Below are positions 17,953 through 27,571 of a stretch of 64,000 nt of DNA, in pieces. The stretch covers positions 115,700 through 179,699 of the forward strand of contig CAWJFP010000034.1 of NCBI GenBank assembly GCA_963842155.1. The letters run 5' to 3'. Numbering within the stretch: position 1 is the first letter of the stretch; each line of letters begins with the position of its first letter. Both the position numbers and the translations under genes were made by a program. The notes under the pieces are model-generated. The model was given only the letters and a program-made list of their open reading frames with translations, made no database searches and was not told the origin of the DNA. The DNA is from CAWJFP01 sp963842155. Its GTDB lineage: Bacteria; Pseudomonadota; Alphaproteobacteria; JACZXZ01.

Positions 17953-20900
17953 GCCGGCTCCTGGCGGTGCTCGAGGAGCGCGTGTTGCTCGCCGACGGCG
18001 CCATCGGCACGCGCGTCCAGGCGCGCGGTCTCGACGTCGAGCAGGACTATCTCGGCAGCGAGAACTGCACCGAGATCCTGAATCGCAGCCGCCCCGACCT
18101 GGTGCGCTCCATCCATATCGGATATCTCGAGGCGGGCGCGGACGCGCTCGAGACCAACAGCTTCGGCGGCTCGCCCATCACGCTCGGGGAATTCCAGCTT
18201 GCGCATGAAGCCTTCGCGCTCAACCGGCGGGCGGCGGAGTTGGCGCATGAAGCGATCGCCGAGTTCAAGGGCGATGGGCGCGAGCGCTTCGTGCTCGGCT
18301 CGGTCGGCCCCGGCACCAAGCTGCCCACGCTCGGCCAGATCGACTATCAGCGCCTCGAGGACGCCTATCACGTGCAATGCGGCGGCCTGCTCGCCGGCGG
18401 CGCCGACGCCATCCTCATCGAGACGAGCCAGGACCTGCTGCAGATCAAGGCGGCGGTGAACGGCGCCAAGCGCGCCCGCGCGGAGGCCGGCGCGGAGATC
18501 CCCATCATCGTGCAGGCCACGGTCGAGACGACGGGCACGCTTCTCGTGGGCGCGGACATCGCCGCGGCCGCGACGGTGATCCATGCCCTCGACGTGCCGG
18601 TGATCGGCCTCAATTGCGCGACCGGTCCGCGCGAGATGGCGGAGCATATACGCTGGCTGTCGCAGAACTGGCCGGGCCTCATCTCGGTCATGCCGAACGC
18701 CGGCCTGCCCGAGCTGATCGACGGCCATGGCCATTATCCGCTCGCGCCCGACGAGCTCGCCACCTGGCTCGAGCGCTTCATCGTCGAGGACGGCGTCAAC
18801 CTCATCGGCGGCTGCTGCGGCACGGACACCCATCACATCGCGGCCCTCGATGCCATGTTGCGCAAGCACGGCAACGGCAAGTCGCGCCCGGCACCCGTGC
18901 GGCGCAAGTCGCTCTGGCTGCCGAGCCTCGCCTCGCTCTACGGCCAAGTCGCTCTGCGTCAGGAGAACGCCTATCTCTCGATCGGCGAGCGCTGCAACGC
19001 CAACGGCTCGCGCCAGTTCCGCCGCCTCCAGGAGGCGGGCGACTGGGAGGGCTGCGTCGCGATGGGGCGCGAGCAGGTCGCCGAGGGCTCGCATACCCTC
19101 GACATCTGCACCGCCTTCGTCGGGCGCGACGAGATCGCCGAGATGACCGAGGTGGTATCGCGCTTTCGCAATGCGGTGACGGCGCCGCTCGTCATCAATT
19201 CGACCGAGCTACCGGTGCTCGAGGCGGCCTTCAAGCTCTATGGCGGCAAGGGCGTGTTGAACTCCATCAATTTCGAGAACGGCGAGCCCGCGGCCGAGGC
19301 GCGACTCCAGATCGCGCGGCGCTTCGGCACGGCCGTCATCGCGCTCACCATCGACGAGCAGGGCATGGCCAAGGACGTGGAGCGCAAGCTCGCCGTCGCA
19401 CGTCGGCTGAGGGACTTCGCCTGCGGCCGCTTCGGGTTGCCGCCTTCCGACCTCATGATCGATCCGCTCACCTTCACGATCTGCACCGGCAACGAGGACG
19501 ACCGCAAGCTCGGCCTCTGGACCTTGGAGGCGATCGAGCGCATCCGTGCCGAGCTGCCCGAGGTGCAGCTCCTGCTCGGTCTCTCCAACATCTCCTTCGG
19601 ACTCAATCCGGCCGCACGGCAGGTGCTGAACTCGGTCTTCCTCGATCATGCGCTGAAGCGCGGCCTCACGGCGGCGATCGTCCATGTCAGCAAGATCTTG
19701 CCCCTTCACCGCATCGGCGCGGCCGAGCGCGAGGCGGCGGAGGACCTCATATTCGACCGGCGCCGCGCGGGCCATGACCCGCTCGAGGCCTTCATGGCGC
19801 TGTTCGCCGATCGCAGCGAGGAGAAGGCGGCGAAGAAGGAGCGGCCGGCGCGCGTCGAGGAGCGGCTCGCCCAACGCATCGTCGACGGCGACCGGCAAGG
19901 GCTCGAGGAGGATTTGGCACTCGCGCTCGAGAGCCATCCGCCTCTGGAAATCATCAACAGCTTCCTACTCGACGGCATGAAGGTGGTGGGCGAGCTGTTC
20001 GGCGCCGGGAAGATGCAGCTCCCCTTCGTGCTGCGCTCGGCCGAATGCATGAAGGCGTCCGTGGCCTATCTCGAGCCCTTCATGGAGCGGGTCGAAGGCA
20101 GCCAGAAGGGCACCATCGTGCTCGCCACCGTGAAAGGCGACGTGCACGACATCGGCAAGAACCTGGTCGACATCATCCTCACCAACAACGGCTACAAGGT
20201 GGTCAATCTCGGCATCAAGCAGCCGCTCAACTCCATTCTGGACGCGGCGCAGCAGCACCGGGCGGACGCCGTCGGCATGTCGGGCCTGCTCGTCAAATCG
20301 ACGGTCGTGATGCGCGAGAACCTCGAAGAGATGTCGCGGCTCGGCGTCGGACTGCCGGTGCTGCTCGGCGGCGCCGCGCTGACGCGGCAATATGTCGAAG
20401 AGGAATGCGTCAAGGCCTACGCCTCGGGCCGTCTCGCCTACGCGCGCGACGCCTTCGACGGGCTTCATCTCATGGACAAGGTGGCGAACGGCAATTTCGA
20501 CGCGCATGTGGGCGAGATCGCGGCCAAGCGCCGCGCGCATCCGTCCTCGAAGCCTGTGCGCGCGCGGGGCCAGCCGGCGGCCCCGGCGCCTGCGCTGCGG
20601 CCCGTCGAGCTCGAGGAGATCAAGCTGCGCCGCGCTGAGCTGGCGCGCGTCGCGGCAGTGCCGACGCCGCCCTTCTGGGGCGCGCGCGTCATCGCACGCG
20701 CGCCGGTCAAGGCGCTCGTGCCCTATCTCAACGAGCGCATGCTCTTCCAATTCCATTGGGGCTATCGCAAGGACGGCCGGCGGCTCGACGAATATATGGT
20801 CTGGGCGCGTCGCGAGCTGAGGCCCGAGCTCAAGCGCATGCTCGATATCTGCCTCCAGCAGGACGTGCTCAAGCCGCAAGCCGCCTACGGCTATTGGCCT

Positions 20901-21452
20901 TGCGCGGCGGAAGGCAACGACGTGATCCTCTTCGATCCCGACAAGCCCGAGCGCGAGCTGACCCGCTTCGGCTTTCCGCGCCAGGCCCGCGAGGATGGGC
21001 TTTGCATCGCCGATTTCTTCCGCGACCGCTCATCGGGCGAGCGCGACGTGATCGGGCTCCAGCTCGTGACGGTGGGCCAGCGCGCCTCCGACGTGGCGCG
21101 CGAATGGTTCGCGGAGAACCGCTATCAGGACTACCTCTATCTTCACGGCCTCGGCGTCGAGATGGCCGAGGCGCTGGCCGAATATGTCCATAAGCGCATC
21201 CGCGCCGAGCTCGGCTTCGCGGGCGAGGATGCGCGCGAGCTCGACAAGCTGCTGCAGCAGGGCTATCGCGGCTCGCGCTATTCCTTCGGCTATCCGGCCT
21301 GCCCGCGCCTCGAGGACCAGGCGCAGCTCATGGCGCTCTTGGGCGCCGAGCGGATCGGCGTGACCCTCTCCGACGAGTACCAGCTCCACCCCGAGCAATC
21401 GACCTCGGCCATCGTGCTGCATCACCCGCAGGCGAAATATTTCGGCGTGTGA
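17949..21452 (+). CDS. metH: Cobalamin-dependent methionine synthase
   Basis: A 1167-residue, full-length MetH (E. coli about 1227). Domains in order: homocysteine/zinc module (1 to about 325, Zn cysteines in LNCATGP at about 223 and GGCCGTDTHH at about 289); methyl-THF (pterin) module (about 335-600, SIGERCNANGSRQF, then MIDPLTFTICTGNEDD); cobalamin cap and B12 domain (about 610-880, with KGDVHDIGKNLVD at about 731 carrying the lower-ligand His); and the reactivation domain (about 925-1167, NERMLFQFHWGY, YSFGYPACPRLEDQ). Having the reactivation domain, it can be rescued after cobalamin oxidation. The ATG at 17949 overlaps the metF stop; the frame stays open upstream inside metF but is not coding there. 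Confidence 0.97.
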   Translation: MSRLLAVLEERVLLADGAIGTRVQARGLDVEQDYLGSENCTEILNRSRPDLVRSIHIGYLEAGADALETNSFGGSPITLGEFQLAHEAFALNRRAAELAHEAIAEFKGDGRERFVLGSVGPGTKLPTLGQIDYQRLEDAYHVQCGGLLAGGADAILIETSQDLLQIKAAVNGAKRARAEAGAEIPIIVQATVETTGTLLVGADIAAAATVIHALDVPVIGLNCATGPREMAEHIRWLSQNWPGLISVMPNAGLPELIDGHGHYPLAPDELATWLERFIVEDGVNLIGGCCGTDTHHIAALDAMLRKHGNGKSRPAPVRRKSLWLPSLASLYGQVALRQENAYLSIGERCNANGSRQFRRLQEAGDWEGCVAMGREQVAEGSHTLDICTAFVGRDEIAEMTEVVSRFRNAVTAPLVINSTELPVLEAAFKLYGGKGVLNSINFENGEPAAEARLQIARRFGTAVIALTIDEQGMAKDVERKLAVARRLRDFACGRFGLPPSDLMIDPLTFTICTGNEDDRKLGLWTLEAIERIRAELPEVQLLLGLSNISFGLNPAARQVLNSVFLDHALKRGLTAAIVHVSKILPLHRIGAAEREAAEDLIFDRRRAGHDPLEAFMALFADRSEEKAAKKERPARVEERLAQRIVDGDRQGLEEDLALALESHPPLEIINSFLLDGMKVVGELFGAGKMQLPFVLRSAECMKASVAYLEPFMERVEGSQKGTIVLATVKGDVHDIGKNLVDIILTNNGYKVVNLGIKQPLNSILDAAQQHRADAVGMSGLLVKSTVVMRENLEEMSRLGVGLPVLLGGAALTRQYVEEECVKAYASGRLAYARDAFDGLHLMDKVANGNFDAHVGEIAAKRRAHPSSKPVRARGQPAAPAPALRPVELEEIKLRRAELARVAAVPTPPFWGARVIARAPVKALVPYLNERMLFQFHWGYRKDGRRLDEYMVWARRELRPELKRMLDICLQQDVLKPQAAYGYWPCAAEGNDVILFDPDKPERELTRFGFPRQAREDGLCIADFFRDRSSGERDVIGLQLVTVGQRASDVAREWFAENRYQDYLYLHGLGVEMAEALAEYVHKRIRAELGFAGEDARELDKLLQQGYRGSRYSFGYPACPRLEDQAQLMALLGAERIGVTLSDEYQLHPEQSTSAIVLHHPQAKYFGV

Positions 21453-21471
21453 AGGGGCGGTCCTGAAACGC

Positions 21472-21504
21472 AAAGCCCCGCCGGATTTTCGCGGCGGGGG
21501 CTTT
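21472..21504. terminator. Bidirectional terminator between metH and the glucan synthase gene
   Basis: AAAGCCCCGCCG and CGGCGGGGGCTTT flank an 8-base loop, with one bulged G. A/T bases at both ends let it work for both convergent genes. Confidence 0.75.
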
Positions 21505-21527
21505 CGCTCGAAGCAATGCAGACAGGA

Positions 21528-24335
21528 TCAGGAGCCGATGCCAACTCCGTCGCGGGCTTGCACGGCCGTCGAGGCGCGCGCGGCGATGGGCAGCATCGAG
21601 CCCGACAGCGCCGCGGATGCGGGGATCGAGACCGTGAGCCGGCGCCGGCCGAGGCTCGGCATAGCGCTTACGAGCGAGGCCGCTACGCCGGCGCAATAGG
21701 GGAGCGACTGCGCGAGCAGCATCACCGCCCAGGTGGCGGCCTCGGGGTTGCGCCAGCCGCTGCCGTCGAGCCCGTTGCCGAGCGCCACCGCGAGCGCGCC
21801 GACCCAGAGCAGCGAGCCGAGCACGAACTCCTCCCAGGCGACGACGAGGCCGCGGATCACCGCCGACTTGTCCTCGCATTTGGGCGTGCGCAGGAAGGGG
21901 CGGCGTTTAGTGAAGAGGCCGATCAGCACGGCCTTCGCCACGGCGTGCGTCAGGCTCATGCCGGCGATGGCGGCGCCGATGCGCTGGCGCGGCGTGCAAT
22001 GCACCTTGGCGCGGTAGAGCCATAAGGTCTCGAGAATCTTGAAGCTCACCATGGCGAGCGCCGGCACCACGAAGACGCCGAGCGGGAACTCGAAATAGCG
22101 CGGCCAGACGGCGAGGAACACGGTCCAGACGAGCGCCGCGATGGTGAAGAGGAACTGCAGCCCGTCGCCGATCCAAGGCAGCCAGCCGGCGAGGAAATGG
22201 AACTTCTGCGCGGGCGAGAGATGCTTGTCGCGCGGGCGGAACCAGCCGATATGGGCTTTCAGGATCTGCATCGCGCCGTAGGCCCAGCGGAAGCGCTGCA
22301 GGCGATAGCCGGCGAAGCTGTCGGGGGTCAGGCCCTTGCCAAAGGCCTCGTTGATGTAAATGGTCTCGTAACCCTCGTGCATCAGGCGCATGCCGAGCTC
22401 GGCATCCTCGGTAATGCACCATTCGGCCCAGCCGCCGAGCCGCTCCATCGCCTCGCGCCGCACCAGCGTCATGGTGCCGTGCTGGATGATGGCGTTGGCC
22501 TCGTTGCGCAGGACCATGCCGAGATTGAAGAATCCGGCATATTCCCAGTTGATCATCTCCTTGAAGAGATTGCCCTGCCAGTCGCGATGATCCTGCGGCG
22601 CCTGCACGAGCGCCACCTTCGGATTGGCGAAATAGGGCACCGTCGCCTTGAGCCAGTCCGGCCGCACGACATAGTCGCTGTCGATCACGCCCACGATCTC
22701 CGCATCGGGCGCGGTGTGGCGCAGCGCGAGATTGAGAGCGCCGGCCTTGAAGCCCTTGAGGTTGTCGACATGGAAGAAGCGGACGCGCTCGCCCAGGCCG
22801 GCGCAATGCTCGGCCACGGGCTGCCAGACGGCCGGGTCCTTGGTGTTGTTGTCGATCACCAGGATCTCGAGATCGGCATAGTCGAGCGCCGCCAGGCTGT
22901 TGATCGTCTCGATCACCATGTGGGGCGGCTCGTTATGGATCGGCAGATGGAGCGAGACCTTGGGCATGGGCCGCTCGGGCGCGGGCGCAAGCGGACGGAA
23001 CTCGCGCCGCCAGCGCCCGGTCCACAGCATGAGCGCCATCTGCCCGCCCTGCGTCACCAGAAGACAGAGGAGGGCGAACTGGCCGAGCAGCATGACGCTC
23101 CAGACCAGGATGTCGCCGGCCGACATATAGCGCGTGGTGCCGGCCATGACGGTCCAGAGCAGCATGGCGCCCGCTGCCTGAGCGATGGCGGCGAAGAAGA
23201 GCCGGCCGCGGAAATGCAGCTCGCGCCAGCGCAAGAGGAAGAAGAGGATGATCGGCAGGGAGGCCAACGCGGCCGCCCAGGCGTGCAGCGGCCAGAGCTC
23301 ATGCTCGAGGATCGGGCCGCTGAAGGAGAATTTCGGGTCGCGCTCGGCGTTGAAAAGGCCCCAATAGGCGCCGGCTGTGCCCTCGATCTTCTCCTTCCAG
23401 GGCTGATCGAAGGCCTCCATGAGGTAATATTGCACGCCCTCGCGGTCGGCGAAGTTGAGGAACTCGCGGATGAAGCGCGCCTGGTTGGTGAGGCTGGCGA
23501 CCGCGCCGCCGCGCTGGCGGCCCTTGCTGGGCCAGCCGACCTCGGTCAGCACGATCGGCTTGTTCGGATAGGCCGCCTTCAGCTCGTCATAGCGCCGCTC
23601 GACATATTTGACGGCGTCGTCGACGGGCACGCCTTCCCAGTAGGGCAGGATATGGACGGCGATATAGTCGACCTCCTTCACCAGCTCGGGATGCTCGAGC
23701 CAGACATGCCACGGCTCGGCGGTCGAGACCGGCACCTCGATCTGGCTGCGCGCGCGGCGCAGATACTGGATCATCTCGGGCACGGTCACGTCCGCGCGCA
23801 GGATCAATTCGTTGCCCACCAGCGCGCGGGTGATGCTGGGATAGCGATGCACCTGGTTGATCAGGCTCTGCAGCTCGAGCTCGTTCTGGTCCAGGCGCTT
23901 GTCGAGCCAGGCGCCGGCGGCGACCTGGAAGCCGTTCTGCGCCGCCAGCGCCGGCACGTCCTCGGAGCCGTCCACGGTGCTGTAAGTGCGCACGGTGCCG
24001 ATCCCGGCCTTGGCCTGGAGGGTTTGCAGGTCCTTGGCGATCTCGGCGTCGCTCGGATATTTGTTGGTGAGCGGGTTCTCGCCCTCGCGATATGGCGCGT
24101 AGGCGACGCCCTGGATCTCGCCCGACCAGGAGGGCAGCTCGGCCGGCCGGTTGAGCAAGGCCCAGGCAGCCAGGTTGCCGCAGAGAACGAGTGCCACGAT
24201 CAGGAAGGCGGCGCGGCCGGCGCTCATGGGCTCGGTGGATTCGGCCGGCTTGATTTGCCCGTCAGGGGGCGAAGTCGGGCGACCATCCCCTCCACTCGGG
24301 GGACTGTCAACCAATTCATTGATCTTATTATACAT
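21528..24335 (-). CDS. Membrane beta-glucan synthase, GH17-GT2 fusion (NdvC/NdvB-related)
   Basis: A 935-residue membrane protein. After an N-terminal anchor (about 40-60) comes a GH17 domain (about 70-330) with both catalytic glutamates in GNELIL (about 176) and LTEVGWPS (about 265). Several helices follow, then a GT2 synthase domain (about 455-700) with DSDY (about 551), TEDAELG (about 640) and QRFRWAYG (about 678), and a final helix cluster. GT2 would polymerise UDP-glucose and extrude the chain; GH17 would branch or cyclise it outside, as proposed for NdvB and NdvC, which are separate proteins in Bradyrhizobium. The product is probably a periplasmic or exopolymeric beta-glucan. It is transcribed alone and ends at a shared terminator. 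Confidence 0.88.
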   Translation of the reverse strand: MYNKINELVDSPPSGGDGRPTSPPDGQIKPAESTEPMSAGRAAFLIVALVLCGNLAAWALLNRPAELPSWSGEIQGVAYAPYREGENPLTNKYPSDAEIAKDLQTLQAKAGIGTVRTYSTVDGSEDVPALAAQNGFQVAAGAWLDKRLDQNELELQSLINQVHRYPSITRALVGNELILRADVTVPEMIQYLRRARSQIEVPVSTAEPWHVWLEHPELVKEVDYIAVHILPYWEGVPVDDAVKYVERRYDELKAAYPNKPIVLTEVGWPSKGRQRGGAVASLTNQARFIREFLNFADREGVQYYLMEAFDQPWKEKIEGTAGAYWGLFNAERDPKFSFSGPILEHELWPLHAWAAALASLPIILFFLLRWRELHFRGRLFFAAIAQAAGAMLLWTVMAGTTRYMSAGDILVWSVMLLGQFALLCLLVTQGGQMALMLWTGRWRREFRPLAPAPERPMPKVSLHLPIHNEPPHMVIETINSLAALDYADLEILVIDNNTKDPAVWQPVAEHCAGLGERVRFFHVDNLKGFKAGALNLALRHTAPDAEIVGVIDSDYVVRPDWLKATVPYFANPKVALVQAPQDHRDWQGNLFKEMINWEYAGFFNLGMVLRNEANAIIQHGTMTLVRREAMERLGGWAEWCITEDAELGMRLMHEGYETIYINEAFGKGLTPDSFAGYRLQRFRWAYGAMQILKAHIGWFRPRDKHLSPAQKFHFLAGWLPWIGDGLQFLFTIAALVWTVFLAVWPRYFEFPLGVFVVPALAMVSFKILETLWLYRAKVHCTPRQRIGAAIAGMSLTHAVAKAVLIGLFTKRRPFLRTPKCEDKSAVIRGLVVAWEEFVLGSLLWVGALAVALGNGLDGSGWRNPEAATWAVMLLAQSLPYCAGVAASLVSAMPSLGRRRLTVSIPASAALSGSMLPIAARASTAVQARDGVGIGS

Positions 24336-24660
24336 TTCTTTATCTTCTCGGCGCTCGCCGCCATCCTGGCGGTCGGACCTTCGTTTCTTACCGGGTCGAA
24401 CTTGGCCGTCCGGCGACGGCTGCCGCGCGCTGCATCTTCATGCTACGCGCCGGCAGGTGAAGTCCAACCTACATCTCTCGTCTTGCGTCTCTGATTACGG
24501 CTTAGGCTCGTTTGACGCTCTTCCCCGCCGCCCCTACCGGCCCCAGGCCGGTCCTTCCGGGCTGCTTTATATTATGGAAGTCATCGTCGCGGCGTCCAGT
24601 AGAGACCAAAGGAATATTTATTTTGATCACAAACGCCGCCCCTCCTTGACGAGCCATCGA
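24336..24660. promoter_or_regulatory. Control region upstream of the glucan synthase gene
   Basis: A 325-base non-coding stretch with an AT-rich patch at 24600-24640 (GGAATATTTATTTTGATCAC) and a second at 24560-24580. It must hold the minus-strand promoter of the glucan synthase, but no -35/-10 pair could be assigned with confidence. No RNA gene or repeat was recognised. Confidence 0.3.
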
Positions 24661-25663
24661 CTAGCCGATCTGCTCCGCGTAGTGGCAGGCGACGAGGCGG
24701 TTTTCAACCTCCCTCAGCAGCGGTCGCTCTACACGGCAGCGCGCCTCGGCGAAAGGGCAGCGCGTATGGAAAGCGCAGCCCGCCGGTGGCCTCAAGGGAG
24801 AGGGCGGCTCGCCCTTGAGCCCGATATGACGGCTGCGTCGCGCGGGCTCGATGACCGGTGTGCTGGCCAAAAGCGCCTTGGTATAGGGATGGCGGGGATA
24901 GGCGAAAACATCAGATTTGAGGCCGTGCTCGACGCTGCGTCCCAGATACATGACCATGACTTCGTCGGCGATATGGCGGACGACGCCGAGCCCATGGGAG
25001 ATGAAGAGATAAGCCAAGCCGAATTCCTCCTGCAGGTCGAGAAGCAGGTTCAGCATCTGCGCCTGGATCGAGACGTCGAGGGCCGAAACCGGCTCGTCCG
25101 CGACGAGGATTCGGGGGCGTAGCATAAGGGCCCGGGCGATGGCGATGCGCTGCCGCTGGCCGCCGGAAAACATGTGCGGATAGCGGCCCAGATGCTCCGG
25201 CTGGAGGCCGACATGCGACAACATGCCGCGGACGGCTTCGACCCGCTTGGCCCGCACCAGATCGGTATTGATGAGGAGCGGCTCCTCGAGGATGTAGCCG
25301 ATGCGGTGGCGCGGATTGAGCGAGCCATAGGGGTCCTGGAAGACGATCTGGACGGCGCGCCGCAAAGCCCGCAGCCGCTCGCCCGCCACCCCCGCGACCT
25401 CCTCGCCGGAAAGCCTCAGGCTGCCGGCGCTGGGCGGCTCGATGAGCGCCGCCATGCGGGCCAAGGTCGATTTTCCGCAGCCCGAATTCGCCGACCACGG
25501 CGAGAGTCCGGCCGGCCTCGAGACGGAAATCCACCCCATCGACCGCGCGCAGGCTGGCGGGAGGCGCGAGGAAACCCTGCCTGACCCGATAGATGCGCGT
25601 GAGACCCTCGGCTTCGAGGACGGCGCGCGGTTCGGCCTCGGGCGCGGCGGCTAGGGCGCTCAT
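24661..25663 (-). pseudogene. Peptide ABC transporter ATP-binding protein (DppF/OppF type), frameshifted at Walker A
   Basis: The N-terminal part (MSALAAAPEAEPRAVLEAEG, then LTRIYRVRQGF and DFRLEAGRTLAVVGE) runs into a wrong frame exactly at the P-loop. The rest, SGCGKSTLARMAAL to the C-terminus, continues in the next frame. One extra base (an A on the + strand at 25485-25486, giving GAATTC for GAATC on the coding strand) explains it; without it the product is an intact 333-residue ATPase with IVFQDPYGSLNPR, FSGGQRQRIAIARAL, DEPVSALDVS and the oligopeptide-type C-terminal CAFHTRCPFAEARC. It is last in the transporter operon and its ATG overlaps the DppD-like stop. A sequencing error is possible. 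Confidence 0.88.
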
Positions 25664-26646
25664 CCGCCGGTCTCCCTCTCGAGCGCGACCCCCAAGGGGA
25701 AGTGACAACGGACACGCGCCCCAAGGAGACCCCGCAGGGCCGGCGGCTCGGCGCGGCAACGCGCCTCGGCATAGCTGCAGCGCGGATGGAAGCGGCAGCC
25801 CGCGGGCCGGTCGAGCAGGCTCGGCACCAGGCCGGGTATGGCGCGAAGCCGCCTGCCGTCGCCGCTGCGCTCCGGCAGGGCCTCGAGCAGCGCTGCGGTG
25901 TAGGGGTGACGCGGCTGCGCGAAAAGCTCGGCGGCGCGCTGCTCTTCGACCGCCTGCCCCGCATACATCACCATCACTCGCTCGGCCGTCTCGGCCACCA
26001 CCCCCATGTCGTGCGTGATCAGGATGAGGGCCATGCCGCGCTCGCGCTGAAGCGCCAGCAGCAGCTCGAGGATCTGGGCCTGGATGGTGACGTCGAGCGC
26101 GGTGGTCGGCTCGTCCGCGATCAAGAGGCGCGGATTGCAGGCGATGGCCATGGCGATCATCACGCGCTGGCACATGCCGCCCGAGAGCTGATGGGGAAAG
26201 GCGGCGAGGCGGCTCTCGGGCGCCGGGATACCGACCTGGGCGAGCAGCGCCGCGGCGCGCGCCTTGAGCGTCGCCCGGCCGCCGCCCTCGTGGATGCGCA
26301 ACGCCTCGATGATCTGGAAGCCGACGGTGAAGCAGGGATTGAGGCTCGTCATCGGCTCCTGGAAGATGATGGCCATCTCCTTGCCCAAAATCCTGCGGCG
26401 CTCGCGCGGGCGCAAAGAGAGGAGATCGTGGCCCGCGAAGACCAGGCGGTCGGCCTGGACCTTGCCCGGATAGGCGACGAGGCCCATGAGGGCGAGCATG
26501 GCCACGCTCTTGCCCGAGCCCGATTCGCCGACGATGCCCAGCACCTCGCCCTCCTCGAGTACGAGGCTGAGGCCGTCCACCGCGTAGGGCTCGCCACGGC
26601 GCGAGGGAAAGGAGACGCGCAGATTCTCGATCTCGAGCAGGCTCAT
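25660..26646 (-). CDS. Peptide ABC transporter ATP-binding protein (DppD/OppD type)
   Basis: A 328-residue ATPase that powers peptide uptake together with the DppF-like partner. Walker A GIVGESGSGKSVAMLALMG, Q-loop FQEPMTSLNPCFTVG, signature LSGGMCQRVMIAMA, Walker B LLIADEPTTALDVT and the Cys-containing C-terminal oligopeptide/dipeptide motif (AGCRFHPRCSYAEARC) are intact. The ATG at 26646 overlaps the stop of the DppC-like gene (TGATG), and the stop overlaps the start of the DppF-like gene, so translation is coupled along the operon. Confidence 0.92.
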   Translation of the reverse strand: MSLLEIENLRVSFPSRRGEPYAVDGLSLVLEEGEVLGIVGESGSGKSVAMLALMGLVAYPGKVQADRLVFAGHDLLSLRPRERRRILGKEMAIIFQEPMTSLNPCFTVGFQIIEALRIHEGGGRATLKARAAALLAQVGIPAPESRLAAFPHQLSGGMCQRVMIAMAIACNPRLLIADEPTTALDVTIQAQILELLLALQRERGMALILITHDMGVVAETAERVMVMYAGQAVEEQRAAELFAQPRHPYTAALLEALPERSGDGRRLRAIPGLVPSLLDRPAGCRFHPRCSYAEARCRAEPPALRGLLGARVRCHFPLGVALERETGG

Positions 26647-27568
26647 CAGCGGCGCAGCCTCGGGTCGAGCGCGTCGCGCAGCCCATCCCCGGTCAGGTTG
26701 AAGGCCAGCACCGTCACCAGGATGGCGAGACCGGGCAAGGTCACCACCCACCAGGCCCGCAGCACGAACTCGCGCGCGTCGGCCAGCATGGTGCCCCATT
26801 CCGGCGTCGGAGCCTGGGCGCCGAGCCCGAGAAAGCCGAGCGCCGCCGCGTCGAGAATGGCGGTCGAGAAGCCGAGCGTCGCCTGGACGATGAGGGGTGC
26901 CATGCAGTTCGGCAGCACCGTCACGAACATGAGGCGGAGCGTGCCGGCGCCGACCGCTCGCGCCGCCGTCACGTAATCCTTGGCGAGCTCGCCGATCACC
27001 GCCGCGCGCGTCATCCGGACATAATGCGGCAGATAGACGATCGCGACCGCGGTCATGGCGTTGACGAGGCCGGAACCCAAGATGGCCACGATCACGATGG
27101 CGAGCAGCAGGCTCGGCATGGTGAGCATGATGTCCATGAGCCGCATGATCAGGACCTCGACCGGCCCGCGAAAAAATCCCGCGGCGAGACCGATGAGCAA
27201 CCCGGCGCTGAGCGAGATCGAGACGACGAGCAGGCCGATGAAAAGCGAGAGCCGCGCGCCGTAGAGCAGGCGCGAGAGCATGTCGCGGCCGATCGCGTCG
27301 GTGCCGAGGGAAAGGCGGCCGAGCCGCCCGTCTCCCAGAAGGGGGGCTTGAGGAAGGCATCGTCATGCGTCGCGACCGGCGAATGAGGCGCGATCGCGCC
27401 GGCGAGGATCGCCGCGGCCACCACGAGGGCGATCACGACGAGCCCGGCGAGCGCCGCGCGATTGGCGGCGAAGGCCTGCCAGAATTCGCGGCCCGGCCGC
27501 GGCGGGGCCGCGAGCAGCGCTTCGCCGAGCTCGGGCGCGCGGGGGGCGGAGGCGAGAGGGAGGCTCAT
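26646..27568 (-). pseudogene. Peptide ABC transporter permease (DppC type), frameshifted
   Basis: The N-terminus (MSLPLASAPRAPELGEALLA, with a first helix AALAGLVVIALVVAAAILAG) is in one frame. After DDAFLKPPFWETGGSAAFP the DppC sequence resumes in another frame as LGTDAIGRDMLSRLLYGARL and continues to the end, with the permease EAA-type loop (AARAVGAGTLRLMFVTVLPN). One base is missing in the G-run at 27308-27310; restoring it gives a 307-residue permease, the normal size. It lies three bases after the DppB-like gene and overlaps the DppD-like gene. Sequencing error or recent mutation cannot be separated here. Confidence 0.88.
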
Positions 27569-27571
27569 GGC

